A DNA stretch of 64,000 bases from Diprion similis (lineage: Eukaryota > Arthropoda > Insecta > Hymenoptera > Diprionidae), in NCBI RefSeq assembly GCF_021155765.1, contig NC_060107.1:13936501-14000500 (forward strand). Direction: 5' to 3'. Positions 11,374-25,362 of the stretch are shown here, piece after piece; position 1 is the first letter of the stretch; the number at the start of each line of letters is the position of its first letter. Under the pieces are notes generated by a model. The model ran no database searches. It was not told the origin of the DNA and was given only the letters and a program-made list of their open reading frames with translations. Position numbers and translations under genes: made by a program.

Positions 11374-11911
11374 TAAGGAGTTAGGTGGATCTTGAACTTT
11401 CAAAAAATCCATTTTTTGTATAATTTTTCTTATATTGTAATAATGAAAATATTTTAATCAAACTTTAGGTATATGAGAAAACAATATTCGAAATATACTT
11501 CGTAAAATTTTCATCCCCATATGTCGAAAATTCAGTTGTTCTGAACTGGTTTTCAGAGACCCAGCATTTCCACGGTAGACACGATAACTCTAGCTAGCTT
11601 CATCTGAAATCAAAAAGCCAAATATTTGCTGTTAGAAGATTAGTATAGCTAATGAATGAAGGGAGGGTTTTTTTTTTAATTGTGACTTGAATTTTTTGGC
11701 AGAGCTTTTTGCAAAAAAGTATGATTTCCGGTACACTTTACACCAGGTATTGCCTTGTAAAATAAGTTGTGATAAAAGAAAAAAAAATCCTTCGTTCATT
11801 CAGTAGTGATACTCACCTACTAACAGAAGATATTTAGTTTTTTGATGCCGGATGAAGCTGGCAGGAGTTATCGTATCTATCCCGGAAACACTGCGTCTCC
11901 GAAAACTAGTG
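11374..11911. mobile_element. Fold-back element family F, copy A (right arm lost)
   Basis: The left terminus, around GAGTTAGGTGGATCTTGAAC, and the inner inverted pairs match the complete element at about 26391-27097 in copy B. The right arm is missing after CTAGT at 11910, where sequence continues with what lies 256 bp further on in B. A third family member is at about 35206-35826. Confidence 0.6.
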
Positions 11912-12399
11912 CACACAAGCCAACACATTTTTTTTACTGTGAATAGAAGCCTGTAGCCTGTATGGTGAAAAAATTGTTCCATTTGTACGAGATGTAAGAT
12001 TTAAATAGTGGCCAAATATTAATTATTATTAGTTTTCGCACAAGCGACTCGCTTAAATACTACGCTGACACGAGTAATATAATGAAAACTTTGGAGCCTT
12101 CTGCCGTACCAATCTTGTTTTTAATATAATGGAAAGTAGCTTTATGATATCGAATCTATCCTTGGCGCCTATCTTCAAATGTATTCAGGAAGCAATGGTG
12201 AAAATATTCTAATTTAAAAACTATATTATAGCAAGTTCAACGGCTTACTCGCACTGCAGTTATGATCGACCTCGTTGACCTATAGCCAAGTTCAATTAGC
12301 TCCGAAATTTTCATTTTGTCCTTAATTTTTCATTTTTCATGTTGATTTTTTATATTGACTGAAGAATATATTTCTTATTATTGCGTAGTAGTTACATAC

Positions 12400-12618
12400 C
12401 TGACAGTGAAAATTTTGATTTAAATATTTTTTGTAAGTAAAGGTATTGTTGCTGATACTCATTTGAATGTACATTGTCATTTTGGTGGTTTCTATGTTGT
12501 AAAGTAAATTTTTGTTGATGCTTTTCACTTTAATGTACTTGGCGCAAGAGTTATACACCTGAGGTGCTTTTTCGGGATACCTGTTGACGATGCATCTTTG
12601 GATTCTGCGGATCGCACT
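12400..12618 (-). CDS. Putative unrecognised exon, copy A
   Basis: An open minus-strand stretch of 73 codons runs from just after a TAA at about 12619 to a good splice donor (CAG/GTATGT at 12400). It encodes ...RCIVNRYPEKAPQVYNSC... and ends ...NQNFHCQ. The surrounding ~450 bp are identical in copy B although flanking sequence differs, which fits constraint or recent gene conversion. I do not recognise the protein and cannot define a start or partner exons. It could be a 5' UTR exon of the galactosyltransferase or part of a separate gene. Confidence 0.28.
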
Positions 12619-13387
12619 TTAATTTACCTTCATTTGTTCGGCGTTTGATCTGCACTGTTATCAACACGGATCATCTGGCACTCGAAGAACTGCCATTTGT
12701 CACCATCCACGGACCACGGCCACGGCCACCATCCGCATTACGATAAGGTGGAACACACACGCCTTGAATGATGGAAATTTACTACTCCGTGTTGTCAACT
12801 GAAAATCTATAAAATGTATAAGATTGAATACTGCTAGCCTAGGGACCTTCCGCAGATATGACTAGCCTGCCTTCCGCATGGAACAGTGTAACACCCGATC
12901 CACCCACTACATTTATCTCCTTGCAACATTTATCTCCTTTCTATTTCATAGCCCCGACTAACCGCGCGTAACTTCAGTACGAGAATCTTGCGATAAACCG
13001 AAACTTACTATACTATAACAATTAGTTATTATGTATCACCTGTATCACTAATTGAGAAGCTGTGAAATAGTGAGATCCTCTGTACAGAATTTTTAGTATC
13101 ACCACAATTATATTGTTACAAAGGGTGAAATGACCCGCTCTACCCCCCTTTTGTAATGATCTAGTAGCCAGCATCTTGGAACCCTCAGATGTTAAAAAAA
13201 GAATAAGGTTGCTGTGTAGACAGATATTGTTGTAAAACGCAGTCTTGTTTCGGACTGTAACTGAAGAACACGAATATTTCTCATTAAAAGCCTTTTTCTC
13301 AACATTTTCTCGCATTCGTGTCGCCTTTGATTTCTAGCCATTAGACTCACGAATTCTAATACCTCACGAAACACACCAACGTTTCAG

Positions 13388-13836
13388 TAGCGTCAGAAGT
13401 GTGATCTTTGAGTTTGACGGTTTAGAATCAGTGCGCGACCGTTTGAAAATGAGCGTGAGCCGTTGCACCCGCTCTCGTCGGCGAGAGAGCAGCGGTGATG
13501 CCGAGCTCCCGGGAGTTCTTGCAGCTCCACAAGCCTCCGGAGACCCCCGTCGTAACATCTCATGCAACCACTGTCTTCGCCGCAAACCTGCTAAAAATCT
13601 TACAAGATCAACAAGAAGCGGCTGCTCAACAACAGCAGCAGCTTTTTAGTTTGTTGCAGGAACACCAAGAACAACGCCGGTTAGATCGTGAGGCGGCTAG
13701 CCTGTATGAAAATCCTACAAAGCACTCAATCTGCCAAATTTCGCCGTTTCCCGTGGACTTACCGTTTCTTCTGGGCGTAGTGGGTTACGCGCAGTTTTTT
13801 AATTCGTGCCGTATACGAAAGTCGAATTACTCCTAG
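13388..13836 (+). mobile_element. Gypsy-like retrotransposon gag fragment
   Basis: The stretch is more GC-rich than its neighbours. A frame starting with ATG at 13498 encodes a gag-N-terminus-like protein with a glutamine-rich helix (ILQDQQEAAAQQQQQLF, then LLQEHQEQRRLDREA). It loses gag character after about 13780 and stops at 13836. No protease, reverse transcriptase, integrase or LTR pair is seen, so it is a dead fragment. It starts exactly where the similarity between copies A and B ends, and its 13690-13780 portion recurs at 2484-2566. Confidence 0.55.
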
Positions 13837-13839
13837 AGT

Positions 13840-16800
13840 TTTGGAACATGTTAATTTTTGAAAATCTAAATGGTATAATAAAAAATACTGATCTTCAAAA
13901 TAATATATTTTATTATTTTCATCATCTCAGGCAATACCAAAGTATGTAAAGAAATTACAAATATCAGTCAACATGCAATGATATTCTTGTATCTACACTG
14001 CAGGATCGTTAACAATTATTTTTAATGTTATTTTGCTTGCTTAGAAGATTCGTTACACAGTGTTGGAGTAGTTTTTTTATAGGCATATTTTATTTCACAC
14101 AGTGCCTAAATCGCGTTACTTAAATCGAATAACTTTTTTACATTGAAGTCGTATAATCTATATTGAGACTTTGATTAATATTTAAATCTTTTTTTAATCT
14201 ATCAGAGTAATCCTATACATAATTTTTATAATAGCACCGACTTGCGAATTCTTTTGTGAAATGTCATGACCATAATTTGCAATTCGCCATACACTTTTTT
14301 ATTTCGACGGGCTAAAATTAATTTTCTAAGGCCACTAGGGTTTATGGGTTCAATATGAGAATACTGTTCATGGCAAAACCGCGTTGAAATGTAAATGCCA
14401 CAAGTTCATTTCTGTGACATAGGGCCTGTGCAAAGCGCAAACAATCAGTAAACGAAACTGGCACCTATGGAACTGCATGAGAATAGATGAATCGTTACTT
14501 CTGTAAATATAAAATTATATCTCATTACCTTTTTCACCAGCTTATAAATAGAATGAATCGCCAATTCACAAAAATAAAATACATAAAGTATAAAACTGAT
14601 ATCTTTGTATAATATAAAAGCTTTGCTTCAGTTAAAACTTTCTAAATCTTTGAATTTATAATCGGAATTCGGAAAAAGATAACCACAACTCATCGTCCTA
14701 TAAATGAATAAATAAATATCTCCTCGCACCTAGGGTATTTGAAAAAAATAGATCATCCTAAAAATAATGTACACACCTATATTACATAGGAACCACAATT
14801 GGTTTCATGCTTATTTACAATAAATGTACTTACGTCCTGAAACGTTCTAATGGTTATCATACATACATTTAATAGTTATTTTCTAGTAGGTGCACAGAAA
14901 ATTCTTAGATGCGCAGATATTGTGTAGCTTTTATAAGCACAAGTGCTCATAAAAGCACTTATACAAAGCAGTCGAGAACGGAAGGTACTATATATCAACT
15001 TAACGATTATTAAGAAATGTATGCAGAATATATGAGACATCCCTACTGTCGGGAATCAGAGTTAATAATTTTGACTGCCCTCGATGTCTATAATTGATAG
15101 TCTCCTGTCAATCCTTTCCTGAGGTGTGTATGAATGCAGAGGCCGGCAGACTCGATTCCATTGCATTGCTGCAGCAATGATGGATATCATCAACACTGTC
15201 ATTAATATGTGTGCACATGAAAAAGCACTGCAGTAACACAAGGAAATCGTAATCTGTTACAGAGTATGTATAATGGAATAATGTGCGTACAATGTTTGTG
15301 GTTCATTTCTAAATTATACGTTTTTATACAAGAAGTTATTAATGGCCAGGGTTTGTGATATTTTTAATGTCAAATATTTGATTTAACACCGATAAGAATA
15401 TTATACATTTTTGGTACCTCATATCTAAAGTCATACGATTTCAATGTTCGTTCTGAGATTCCAAAATTTTATGTCTTGACTCAAAATCTCGATCAACGCA
15501 AATTAAATCTGACAAAAATTAATTCTATAAAATTGACGCTATAAACACACCGGGTAAAAGATATTCAAAATAAAATTTTTCCAATTGACTATACTTCAAT
15601 GCCTAATCTCAATGGAAAAATACAATTTCATTTCTATAAATGAAATGTCTTGTTATATAATACAGCGGAACTTTGATTAACGGCATTCGGATTGAGTTCA
15701 CAACGCTGAGTGCCAACAACGGCACTTGCATTCCAATCCGTTGGCCCTAGAACTTTAATAAACGTATCATATAAATTATGATATATTTCATATAAATTTT
15801 TTTTTTTTTCTCGTCATGTTTCCAATTCACGTTTGATTACGTATCTATATGCAATCATTTGTATCGTTTGTCTATATTAAAAATTACCTAACAAACGTAT
15901 TTTGAAAGATCACTGGTTTTTACTTATCAAACAATTTTTATCCTCAACATTCTTAATTTTGTTAAAAAAATTTTTGGGTAGCATTAGTTAGCATTTTTAC
16001 AGCTTACCATTCATTCATTTATTTTCTTTTTCAATGTCGTTGCTTTCGGTTAGAAATAGTATAACACTTTCGACCTTTTTTAATATTTTCAAAAGATTTT
16101 CAATTATTTTAATTTCTGTTCTGACGATTTTATGATTGGTCTCACGAATGAACGCATTTTTTTTTTTTTTTTTTTCACCACTAAAAATTTTGGAACTATT
16201 AAAACCGACGTTTAACATTTTTCACTCTATGACAAGCACATTGAAATTACGTACAATGTGAAATTACTTTTTTTTACTGATTTTTATCAAAATTACAAAG
16301 GAGTTTGTTTAAAAACAATAACATTGTATTCAAATGTTTTTAATCTTCATAGAAATTATATTCTCTATTTCAATTAATTTACGTTTAACCTCCTGAAGGG
16401 TTTAATTTTCTATATTTATATTTTTTAATATGCTTAATCTTATCTGATTCGTTATCTAGACGGCATTTGGATTTTTTTTCATTTCATTTTGTTATCCAAA
16501 TAACTCGAAACTTACCGGGCCGATAATATTCGAAATATAATCAGTTCTAAATTTAAAGTAGTGCTTCGATTGAGATCGAAATCACAAAAATCTGATAATC
16601 TGCTCTTAAGATATTATTTGAATTATATGTGATTCGCTAGATCTCAGAACGTAAAGTTCTGGTAGAAACTAAATTTTGAATTTGCAGGGTGATTATAATA
16701 ACTTTTCAGAATCACTTGTTTATCTGAAAACAGATTAGCGGGAAATTGGTAAAAAATAAATAAATCACGGGGCTTAGAAATGCTACTAATATCTGTAAAA

Positions 16801-17510
16801 ATTTTTACAAAATCAAAAATGGCGACTTGAATATTAATTGATTTTCCATGGAATGGCTCTCATATAGGTCACTCCACACTAAATTAACCAACTTTTGAGT
16901 CGACATTATCCTTGCTTGGACTAATGCTGAAGATAAGAAAAGGAACTTGCTTAGACAATCTATTTGGCATGAAATGCCTTGAAAAGATACGTAAATATGC
17001 ATACTTATATACATATATATATTGAACACTCTCCTTTAACAAAAACACATCAATTCAGTGTCACCAGTCTCACTTAGCCAAAGCTAGAAATTTTCTTTAA
17101 TGGGATACTAATATGTCCAGGTTCTAATACTGTTGATAGTCAAATATCCTTGTTATTTGTTGTTAAATAACGCTGAATGTTGTTGAGAAGATTTAAGAGT
17201 CCCTTGAAAGGTCTAAAATTACTTAGAATCGAGTTCAATTCAGAGTCAAAGCAGTATTTATGAAGAAATATTATAGTTTTCGATCATGTAGCAGGCCAAT
17301 TAGTAGGCCAATAAATATAAAATCACTAGAGTTGCTTAATAAATAAAAAAAGGAATATTAAAGTATGATAATTGAATATCATTCGTGATGTGTTCGTTGA
17401 ATAAATGTTCATTTTACGATATTAATGTTGTAAACACCCGAATGATGAACAATGAATATCCATCAATAATTAACTTAAAATCAAAACTGATCATGAGTTT
17501 AACTTATCGT
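13840..17510. other. AT-rich spacer between the two copies
   Basis: About 3.7 kb with no recognisable exon, RNA gene or complete element. Long A/T runs are present (for example 16158-16177). TACAGCGGAACTTTGATTAA at about 15661 resembles one end of a pogo-type MITE, but I found no matching second end. A short palindrome lies at about 14930-14965. It is not duplicated elsewhere in the window. Confidence 0.5.
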
Positions 17511-17513
17511 TAG

Positions 17514-20500
17514 TCAAACGCATTTAGCCACCACTGATCTGCCATGATTGAGATTATACCTAGCAATTCTTTCTTTTCTACTCAAACGAGGTTGCTTTTT
17601 AACAGAGGCTGATGAGGCTGTTGGGGCTACGCATTTCAAAGTCGAGTTATTCACACGTTTCCACATAGCGTACAAATTCGATGCCGAAACCCTGTGTGCA
17701 GTAATAACATCGCGAAACACACAAGGATCTAGCTTCCTGGCGACAAAGCTGAACCCCGGATGATTAGTTGGCTGTAACTTGGCGCGCCTCGCGCAAATTC
17801 CAGTCAGGTAAACGTCCTCCAAATATATCAATTGTGTATCCAATGCAGTCGCATACAGCTTGGAAGCCACATCCAAGCTCATTACGTATCCAGTACCAGA
17901 AAGATAGTTTGGATATGTTCTTTCGGCATACATATATTTTGGCATGAACCTGTTTGGTAACATAGTAAATTGTACTTGTGATCTGCATTGTTACTCCTGA
18001 CTACATGTCAAGGAGGAAAATAATTTTACTATTTCAGTTTTTTTATTTGTAATAATTGATTGCGCAATAGAAGTGCTCAATTTCATTCATCAAAAGTTTG
18101 GACACACGCTGAAGATTGTTCTATTTTTCTGAAAATTTTCTTTAAGCATGCAAATCGTATTTTCCACTGCTTCACGTTTTAAAGATATTTTACACCTCAG
18201 GCAACCTAGATGTCCAGAAAAAAATATGAGTGTACACAATATAATACTCGACTCATAGGTTGCAAAATGTTTGTAGTGGATTGATATTGTTGGAGAAACA
18301 AGATGCAAAATTAGTAGTCGACAATCACCCCGTCCAATGTAGATTGGGGCATTCTTCATGCCTACCGTCAGTCAACCTGTTATACAGATAACTAAATAGC
18401 CTAATGTGCATGCATTTGTATTTCCAGCAACGCAATACCAGCTATGAAATAATTATTATTGACTGAAAATACACAGAGTGAATTGCTAATGACGAGAAAT
18501 TGTCAATTATTGGGGTTGTCACTTTGCAATGCGTCATCTGGTGAAAAAAAAAATCATCTGGTGGAAAAAAATGTAACTAATGCAAGCAGGCAGACATCTG
18601 ATCGTGAACCGTATTTTTTCCGCGTGTGGATGGCAGCAGAGGTATATCATTGCTTATATTTAATTAATTTATGTGACATAATTATTTTGTGACATAAATG
18701 ATTACGGTTTTTCTCGGTTAAAATTAAGAACTTAGGTTATGTGGTGAGTGAGAAATGACGTCATGTCAGTATAACAAATGCTCACCACTTGTTCTTCGGA
18801 TCAGTAATAGGCTTGGCATGGCAAATCAGAGATCCTATCAGAGCTCCGTTGGCCTTAGGTCTCGCTTGCAAGAGTTTTATTAATACCGGTACGTTGACAA
18901 ACATGTCGTCGTCAGTTTTCATGAGATATTGTGCCTGTCCACAATTCGACGTAACCCACTTCAACATCATGATCGATTTTATTGTTAAATTATTGTAAGT
19001 GTCGAGGAATTTTTCCTGGATTATATCTTTGTATTGCAAGCTTTCATTTTCTATATTCTCCTGAAACAAAATATTAAGGCATATTATTGGTATTGATATT
19101 CATCGGTAGAGATTGGTTAATCATATGGGCAGATCCGCGATGATTATAGTGATGTAAATATGCTATTTCATTTATCAAAGATATAAAAGAAATTCACGAA
19201 TAGACACCAGCTTAAAATTTGAGAATTTCTATGAAGCTGAGCAACTTACACAACTGCTTTATCAGGTATCTATGAGGAAAACTTTTTGTATTCTTGAATC
19301 TAGAAGAATGAATGAGCGGCAAAAAAGATCCCATATAGAAAAATTAAAGCTCAACTTACGTTTAAAGTGTCGTTGCTGCTTTCTCCCACAAGAAATGCTA
19401 CTTCTACCGTTGCGTTATAATTCTCTAAATTAGTTTTGTTTGCCCAAGTATCCCTTATAGCGTCCCGTGCTTTCTGATTCGATATTGACGAGCAGACAAC
19501 TATGATTAGAATTGGGGGAGTGGAGCAGATTTCGACAGGAGAAATTATTGTCGTATTATTTTCTGGCTGCACGTAGATACGTACGTCTCTTGTAATATTG
19601 TCTGCCCAGCCCGAAAGTTGAGCTAAAATATAACACCTCTTATCAATATTAGAACCTGTTGCTAAATATTGTTTATTGAAAATATTGAAAAAATTTATAA
19701 CTCAAAACTGCGTTGTGAAATCCGAAATATTTCGCTTCAAATTGAGTGAGATTTTTCTACCAAAAGTTAGTTCCAATGCATACAATGCCAGTTCGGTACA
19801 AACATGTTACATTATTATGATTGTATTAATATTTAAAAACAGTCAAGGTGAATTCTGATATCATTACCCAATGATTGTAAAAAGTTTGAACTCTGCTTCG
19901 GTGTATAAGCATTCTCTAAAAATTAACATGCTTGTCTTAAAAATGCTTATAAAAAAACATTCATATTTTACGTTACGAATGTGGTCAGTCGTCAAAGAGT
20001 CAAAGGCATCGTGATGAACGATTGAATAAATTATGTTTTTTATTTGAAAATATTTGAAGCTCGGAGAAGTGATTGTCAAAAATGAAACTTCTGATAAATA
20101 AAATGGAAGTTTTTATGAGAAATAAACGGAGTACAAGCCGGTGATCCTTCTTAAATGCATTTCATGCCAAGCTATATTTTCTTTGTAATGTCATTCAGTA
20201 ACACAAGATTCGCATTCCTAACACAAGGATCAACTTTGGTACAAGCTCTGAATTGCAGGAAATCAAAAACTAATTATCTTTATACTTAGATTTGGCAAAT
20301 GACTAAAAGCTTTTAGCTCAGTAAACTAAATTTCAGAATGTCAATATGATAGCAATTAGAAAGTGAGGATTGAAAGCAATTTTTCATGTGTTTTTCCCAC
20401 TTTATCCAATATATGTGAATGAAAGTCCTCAGTGACTTAGATCCAAATGAAATACTGCCAATTACTGGACGATTTGGCCCTTGAGGGGAGCCCTCTAAAG

Positions 20501-23382
20501 CTAATAATATTCTTATAAAGATATAAATTATACAAGAAAAAAATTTGCAATCCTAATACTTACAGCAACCACATGATTTATCATCAAAAATCATAATAAA
20601 CTTCGAAAATTGTAAATTATCAGAAAAGTAGAAAAACTGTTATGAAAAGTCAAGTCAGAAGAAAAGCAGATCGTCGTCAAACTGTAACGGTAACGAGATT
20701 GTCACTCTCAAAAGAAATCAACATTGCAAAAGAGGAAGAAATCAGACAACAACTTACGAAAAAACCATTGTGAGGAATGATTGAAGTACAAGATTGTTAT
20801 CGAAATGGAGGTGAAAATCCTTGTGTAACAGTAGATTGGCCAACCGTATGGTTGGTTTATCAATATTTATTGAGTAAAATATTTCATGTATAGTTCATTT
20901 ATGAAGGATTCTATATTGTGAGACGAAGAATGCGTTTGACTCTATCTTTAAGCGAGAGAGTTTTCAGTAGAACACTGCTACTCAGATCTGAGTGTGAGGT
21001 GACAATGAGTTTATGACATATATCAAATGTCAGTGAAAGATAACACTATTCTGCAACGAAATCCTCCTTCAAACCAAAATACAACAGAAATGAAGGTATA
21101 GAATTGCCAAATCTAGATCAGATTTCCATTTTATGTCATCACGTATGTATAACGTAATATGATTTTTTTTTATTGTTCAAGATTCAGAATTTGTCATTTT
21201 TAGGAGATTTTTTTTTGAAGTCAATAAAAACGCTTAAAGCAATTCTAGTTCAAGGGCTTTATTATTTATAGTTTGAGGAACATTTTCAAAGATTTTCATT
21301 GAAGTTAATGACAAAATGGCGGAAATGGCGCATATCGTTTGCTACTTGTATCCGTCATGCCGCCATTTTGTCATTAATTTTAAAATGAAAATTTTTGAAA
21401 ATCTTTCTGAAACTATAAATAATAAAGCCTTCGAACGCGAATTGATTTAAGCGTTTTCATCTTCTTCAAAAGAATCTCCTAAATGTGGGAAATCCTAAGT
21501 TTTCGATAAAAAAAAAAAAACAATCATATCACGTAATATATACGTAATAGCATAAAATGAAAAGCTGATCTAGATTCGGCACTTCTATACTTTCATTTCG
21601 ATCATATTTTTGTTTGAAGGAGGATTTCGTTGCAGAACAGTGTAATAGCAGCAGTGAGGAAAGTAGAAAAATTGTTAATTAACAATAATAATCCAGACTT
21701 GTAGCATAAGCGGTAAGTTGCATGTTTTTGTTGTACCTTGAATTGCGAGTTCTGCTTCCTTGGAGAATCACCTCGTTAATTTCGTATTAAAAGCAAACTC
21801 AATGATATAGTTATGATATGATCAGTGGGAAGTTTTCATGAGAAATTCTGAACATCGATTTCCGATTGGAATAGAAACAAACGCTTTCAGGTTCTTATCC
21901 ACACAATATGAGAACGTAATTGATATTGATTTGGAATAATTCCGAATTAAGTCTCTCGCCTGCCGTTCGTTGGCTTCACAGTCTTAATTTGAAAACTGGA
22001 TTAATGAGCTCACAATATTTGTGCGATCATTATATTTAGACACCTAAATTCTTTGCAGTCATTTTAAAATTGCGAAATAATGATTTTGATGCTAACGTGT
22101 CGTTCAGTTAACATCACTAACTCCAACCTCGTTGTAACTACCCATTACAACATATTGTGATGGACCGATAATTAGACGGAATACAGTAAATGGACCATTA
22201 AAATTTAATTTTATAAATATTTATTTCTTCAATTAACATACGCAACAGCGTTATTTCATAATATTTGCTGAGAACATGTCGTATGTACACAACATCTATG
22301 GTTGGTCTTTGAACACTTTGGTGGGCTATTTCATTTCAGCTTTTTTTTATCCAACCTAGGTCATGCGATAAATAAAAAACCATGAAAATACTTGACAGAA
22401 CGGCAAGAATTCTCCTTATTGGTAAATAATATTTTCTGATTATTTTCCAATTTTTCACGCAAAAAATTTCAGTATTTCCTAATTTACAAAATGCGGACTA
22501 GCTTTTGTGATCACTGGCACCTTATATTGTGTACAGAAGGGAAGAGCACGAATCTTGAACAGTATTATTTTCAAAAGCAAGGTTGGTTGTATTCGGGAAG
22601 AACAATTAGAGTTCCTAAATGATTGGGGGGAAAAAACAGGAAGATAATGCATTTCTTCGTGGAACAACGTAATCTCCTGATTTCCCGGATTATTGCCAAC
22701 CTGTTTTATCCTTCTGAGATGCTTTTTACTTGAGAATTTTTCCTCCAGATTTTCACAAATAATACTTGAGTTCAGTATTGGTCTTAATAAGAGACTGAAC
22801 GAAGGAGGGATTACATACGCTGTAAATGAAGGCCTGATCGATCTAACTAACATAAAAACTTCAGTTGTCACTAATCTTGGGTATGGATGATGAATTTTTG
22901 ATAAGCGAATGAACCACAGTTCGCTATTTGAAGGTACAAAATAGTGGGATTCTGATTGAATATTGTATTATTCATTATTAGCAATCCAGTAAATTCATTT
23001 CTAATTAAGCAAATCATACTCGATCTACCAAAAAAGTAGATTTTTCACCTGGCTTTTTACGAATTCGTCCAAAGTATTCCCACCATTTTCGATTACAGTT
23101 AGTTATTTAATTTGAGCATGCATGAGTAAGCAGATGCATACCTACGGAGGTCACGGACTTCGAGCCCCCAGCAGAGCTCGGAATAGGAATCTCACCTACG
23201 CCTTGGAGGGGCCCTTGGGCGGAGTGATAAACCGGGACGTACAACAAGGCCAGTAACGTTAGAATTGCAGCAAAGACCAGGAACAAGCGTTTGAGAAATG
23301 TTGACCTTCCCTTTTTTGATCCATGACTGTTTATGCTACTTGCCGACGGCAGCTTCAATGGCATCAAATATTCTCTGTCCAT
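17514..23382 (-). CDS. Beta-1,3-galactosyltransferase (GT31), copy B
   Basis: Paralogue of the gene at 2548-9140. Exons in coding order: 23382-23142, 19622-19360, 19060-18786, 17949-17514. Exon lengths and phases are identical to copy A, giving 404 aa. All GT31 motifs are intact (RDAIRDTW, the DDD motif, YPNYLSGTGYVMS, EDVY). Exons 2 and 3 are identical to copy A at DNA level. The first exon, with its membrane anchor, and the last exon carry several replacements (for example C/F, P/L and C/G changes near the anchor and stem; K/R and N/D changes in the last exon). The final residues are VAKCV instead of AQKKG because the duplication border falls about 18 nt before the stop. Both copies look functional. 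Whether they differ in acceptor preference cannot be read from sequence. Confidence 0.88.
21044..21642. mobile_element. PIF/Harbinger-like fold-back MITE, copy B
   Basis: Same element and position as 6815-7407: terminal CACT..CTGCAACG inverted repeats, flanking TAA on both sides, 599 bp. It differs from copy A by small indels in A/T runs and a few substitutions. Confidence 0.7.
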
Positions 23383-24276
23383 CTGCCTATCAAGAGCCCA
23401 CTAAGAAATGGAATGATTAACATTTTACACGTCGGAATGATAATTTTCAGTTTCGCTCAATGTTGGTATGTTATTCGAATAAAATTTTTCTCAGTGTTTC
23501 AGCCCAATAGGCACCTTAATTTGGAATAATGAAAACCGTGAGTTATGTTAAAGGAAGCAAAAGAAAAAAACGGTCCTTTCTACAAAATGACTTTGATTCA
23601 TAATAGAAAACAGATGTGAGAAATTAACAGTACAGTCTTACCCTTCTTTCAACACAATACATCATTTTTGTATTGGTAATCCATTCACGCTGCTAGAGCA
23701 TCCTTCAATATTTGTGTGTAATTGAAAGAAGAAACCAGAGACATAAGATTGGAGTTTCCGAAACTTTACGTTTTTTCCAGAACCTGTAACATTTCACCAA
23801 GATCAAAAATGCTGGTCGAACTAGAGTGCTAAACCGAAATATGTGAAACCACAATGTTTTTTGTAATCACTCCTAGAGAATTTTGTTGTAGTTATTTCAA
23901 AATTTGTTGACCATAGTTATTAGTTTTATTATTCTAACATCTTTTTCATTATCAATCAAAATGATAACGAGAATTATCAATTAAAATGATAAAATCACGC
24001 TGAATTAGTAGGTATCAACCTTCCGAATTGCTAATTGCAAGTCTCAAATGAAAAGTCTTATCTACCGCAAAATGCAGTTTGGAGGCTATTACTAATCGTA
24101 AGGTAGAATGAAGAAAAAAACTTTTACTAATCGTTCAAGGTCATAGCTGTCCATTCCAATATACCTTTCTGTTCATGACACAAATAAGTATGCAACGAAT
24201 CCATGTCTGATTGTTTGGAGTGAAACGTGTGAAGTTTCCTAATAATTTACTTACTCTCTAAACTTCTTTACAGTAA

Positions 24277-24356
24277 TACCCCGAAGTTACGCCATGAGTC
24301 GTTCCAGCATTGACGGCGTAAGTCGAAAAAACGTAAGTTGGGGTACACGTTTTACA
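24277..24356. mobile_element. Possible pogo-type MITE remnant
   Basis: CAGTAATACCCCGAAGTTAC at about 24273-24292 resembles a Tigger/pogo terminal repeat. A diverged inverted counterpart (ACGTAAGTTGGGGTAC) follows within 80 bp, and a related GATGGCGTAACTGCG string lies at about 24533. It is in the B-only 764-bp stretch. Boundaries are not clear. Confidence 0.3.
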
Positions 24357-25362
24357 TAATTGTATAATATGCACATTTATTAAATACTCATCAGAAATAA
24401 TCATATACCTTCTATTCAGAAAACCTCACGAGGAAGAATCTATAATATATATATATTGTTTTTTTCTTTTTAAACAAAATATTTAAATAATACGTAAATT
24501 ATGGACACAAGAGAAGCGGAGGAGGGAGGGCCCGATGGCGTAACTGCGAATTAGTGTAAGTCTTAGATTTGGCTATGTCTTAGAAAAAGAAAAAAAGAAA
24601 CGGATTTGCACCCAAACAATCATCTCAGATTATTTCAGGATATCGCTAAACAATTTTTAATTCTTGTTACATACTGTCCACCTTCAAAAAAAAAAAAAAA
24701 AAAGACCTTGTAGATTTTGTATTACACTGATTCTCAACTTATGAGCTATTGCCTATCACATTCAACAGATGTTTACGTTTGGAATATGACTTTCTTAAAG
24801 AGACTTTGGCATTCGTTAATGTTTTTTACTGTTTCAAGTTTTTCTTTAAAACACTCAATTAATATCGGCTTCTCCAACAAAATTAACATCAATTTTCTGA
24901 CCAAATTTATCTAGAAGGGTTATTAGAACAAACGTGAACACAACGTAAACACCGAAACAAAAACCATTTTTTTGTAATTTTGGTATACCTTGAAAGGAGT
25001 TAAGTTTCCAAAATATCAGTGTTTTGCCTCATTACGGGTTACTGAACTTCAAACAACCACAGAGTCACGAAATGACAATTTTTCTAAAAATTCATTGTCG
25101 CGTTAACATTACGAATCTCAATCTCAACTATGCATCACGTGAAATTCTCAATACTTTCAGGTTTCTTTCAAAATTCTAGTCAATCCTGAAGTAGAACAAA
25201 ATTTACATGTCAAAAACATTAGTATTTAGCGTATTACGATGTCGAATAGTAATTAGCAGAAATGTAACTGTAACTGTTTTGTGGTTTCTCTAGGTATACG
25301 CAGATTGTAGTGTCTCAATTACGAAAAGCAGCCAATTATTACTGCTAACGAAATAATACGTT

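Larger units (their letters stand above)
2567..13387. repeat. Segmental duplication, copy A (~10.8 kb)
   Basis: This is a direct, highly similar copy of 17534-28776. Alignment by eye gives offsets of 14966 (first part), 14229 (after an A-only 741-bp stretch), about 14993-15012 (after a B-only 764-bp stretch) and 15273 (right part). It carries the whole four-exon galactosyltransferase gene, two MITEs and a fold-back element. Most stretches differ by a few percent, and some are identical over several hundred bases. Its borders abut gag-like repeat fragments on both sides. Confidence 0.9.

Noticed and set aside
15656-15770. Second pogo-like MITE between the duplicates
   Set aside because: Only one terminal-repeat-like end is visible, with no inverted partner within 1 kb.
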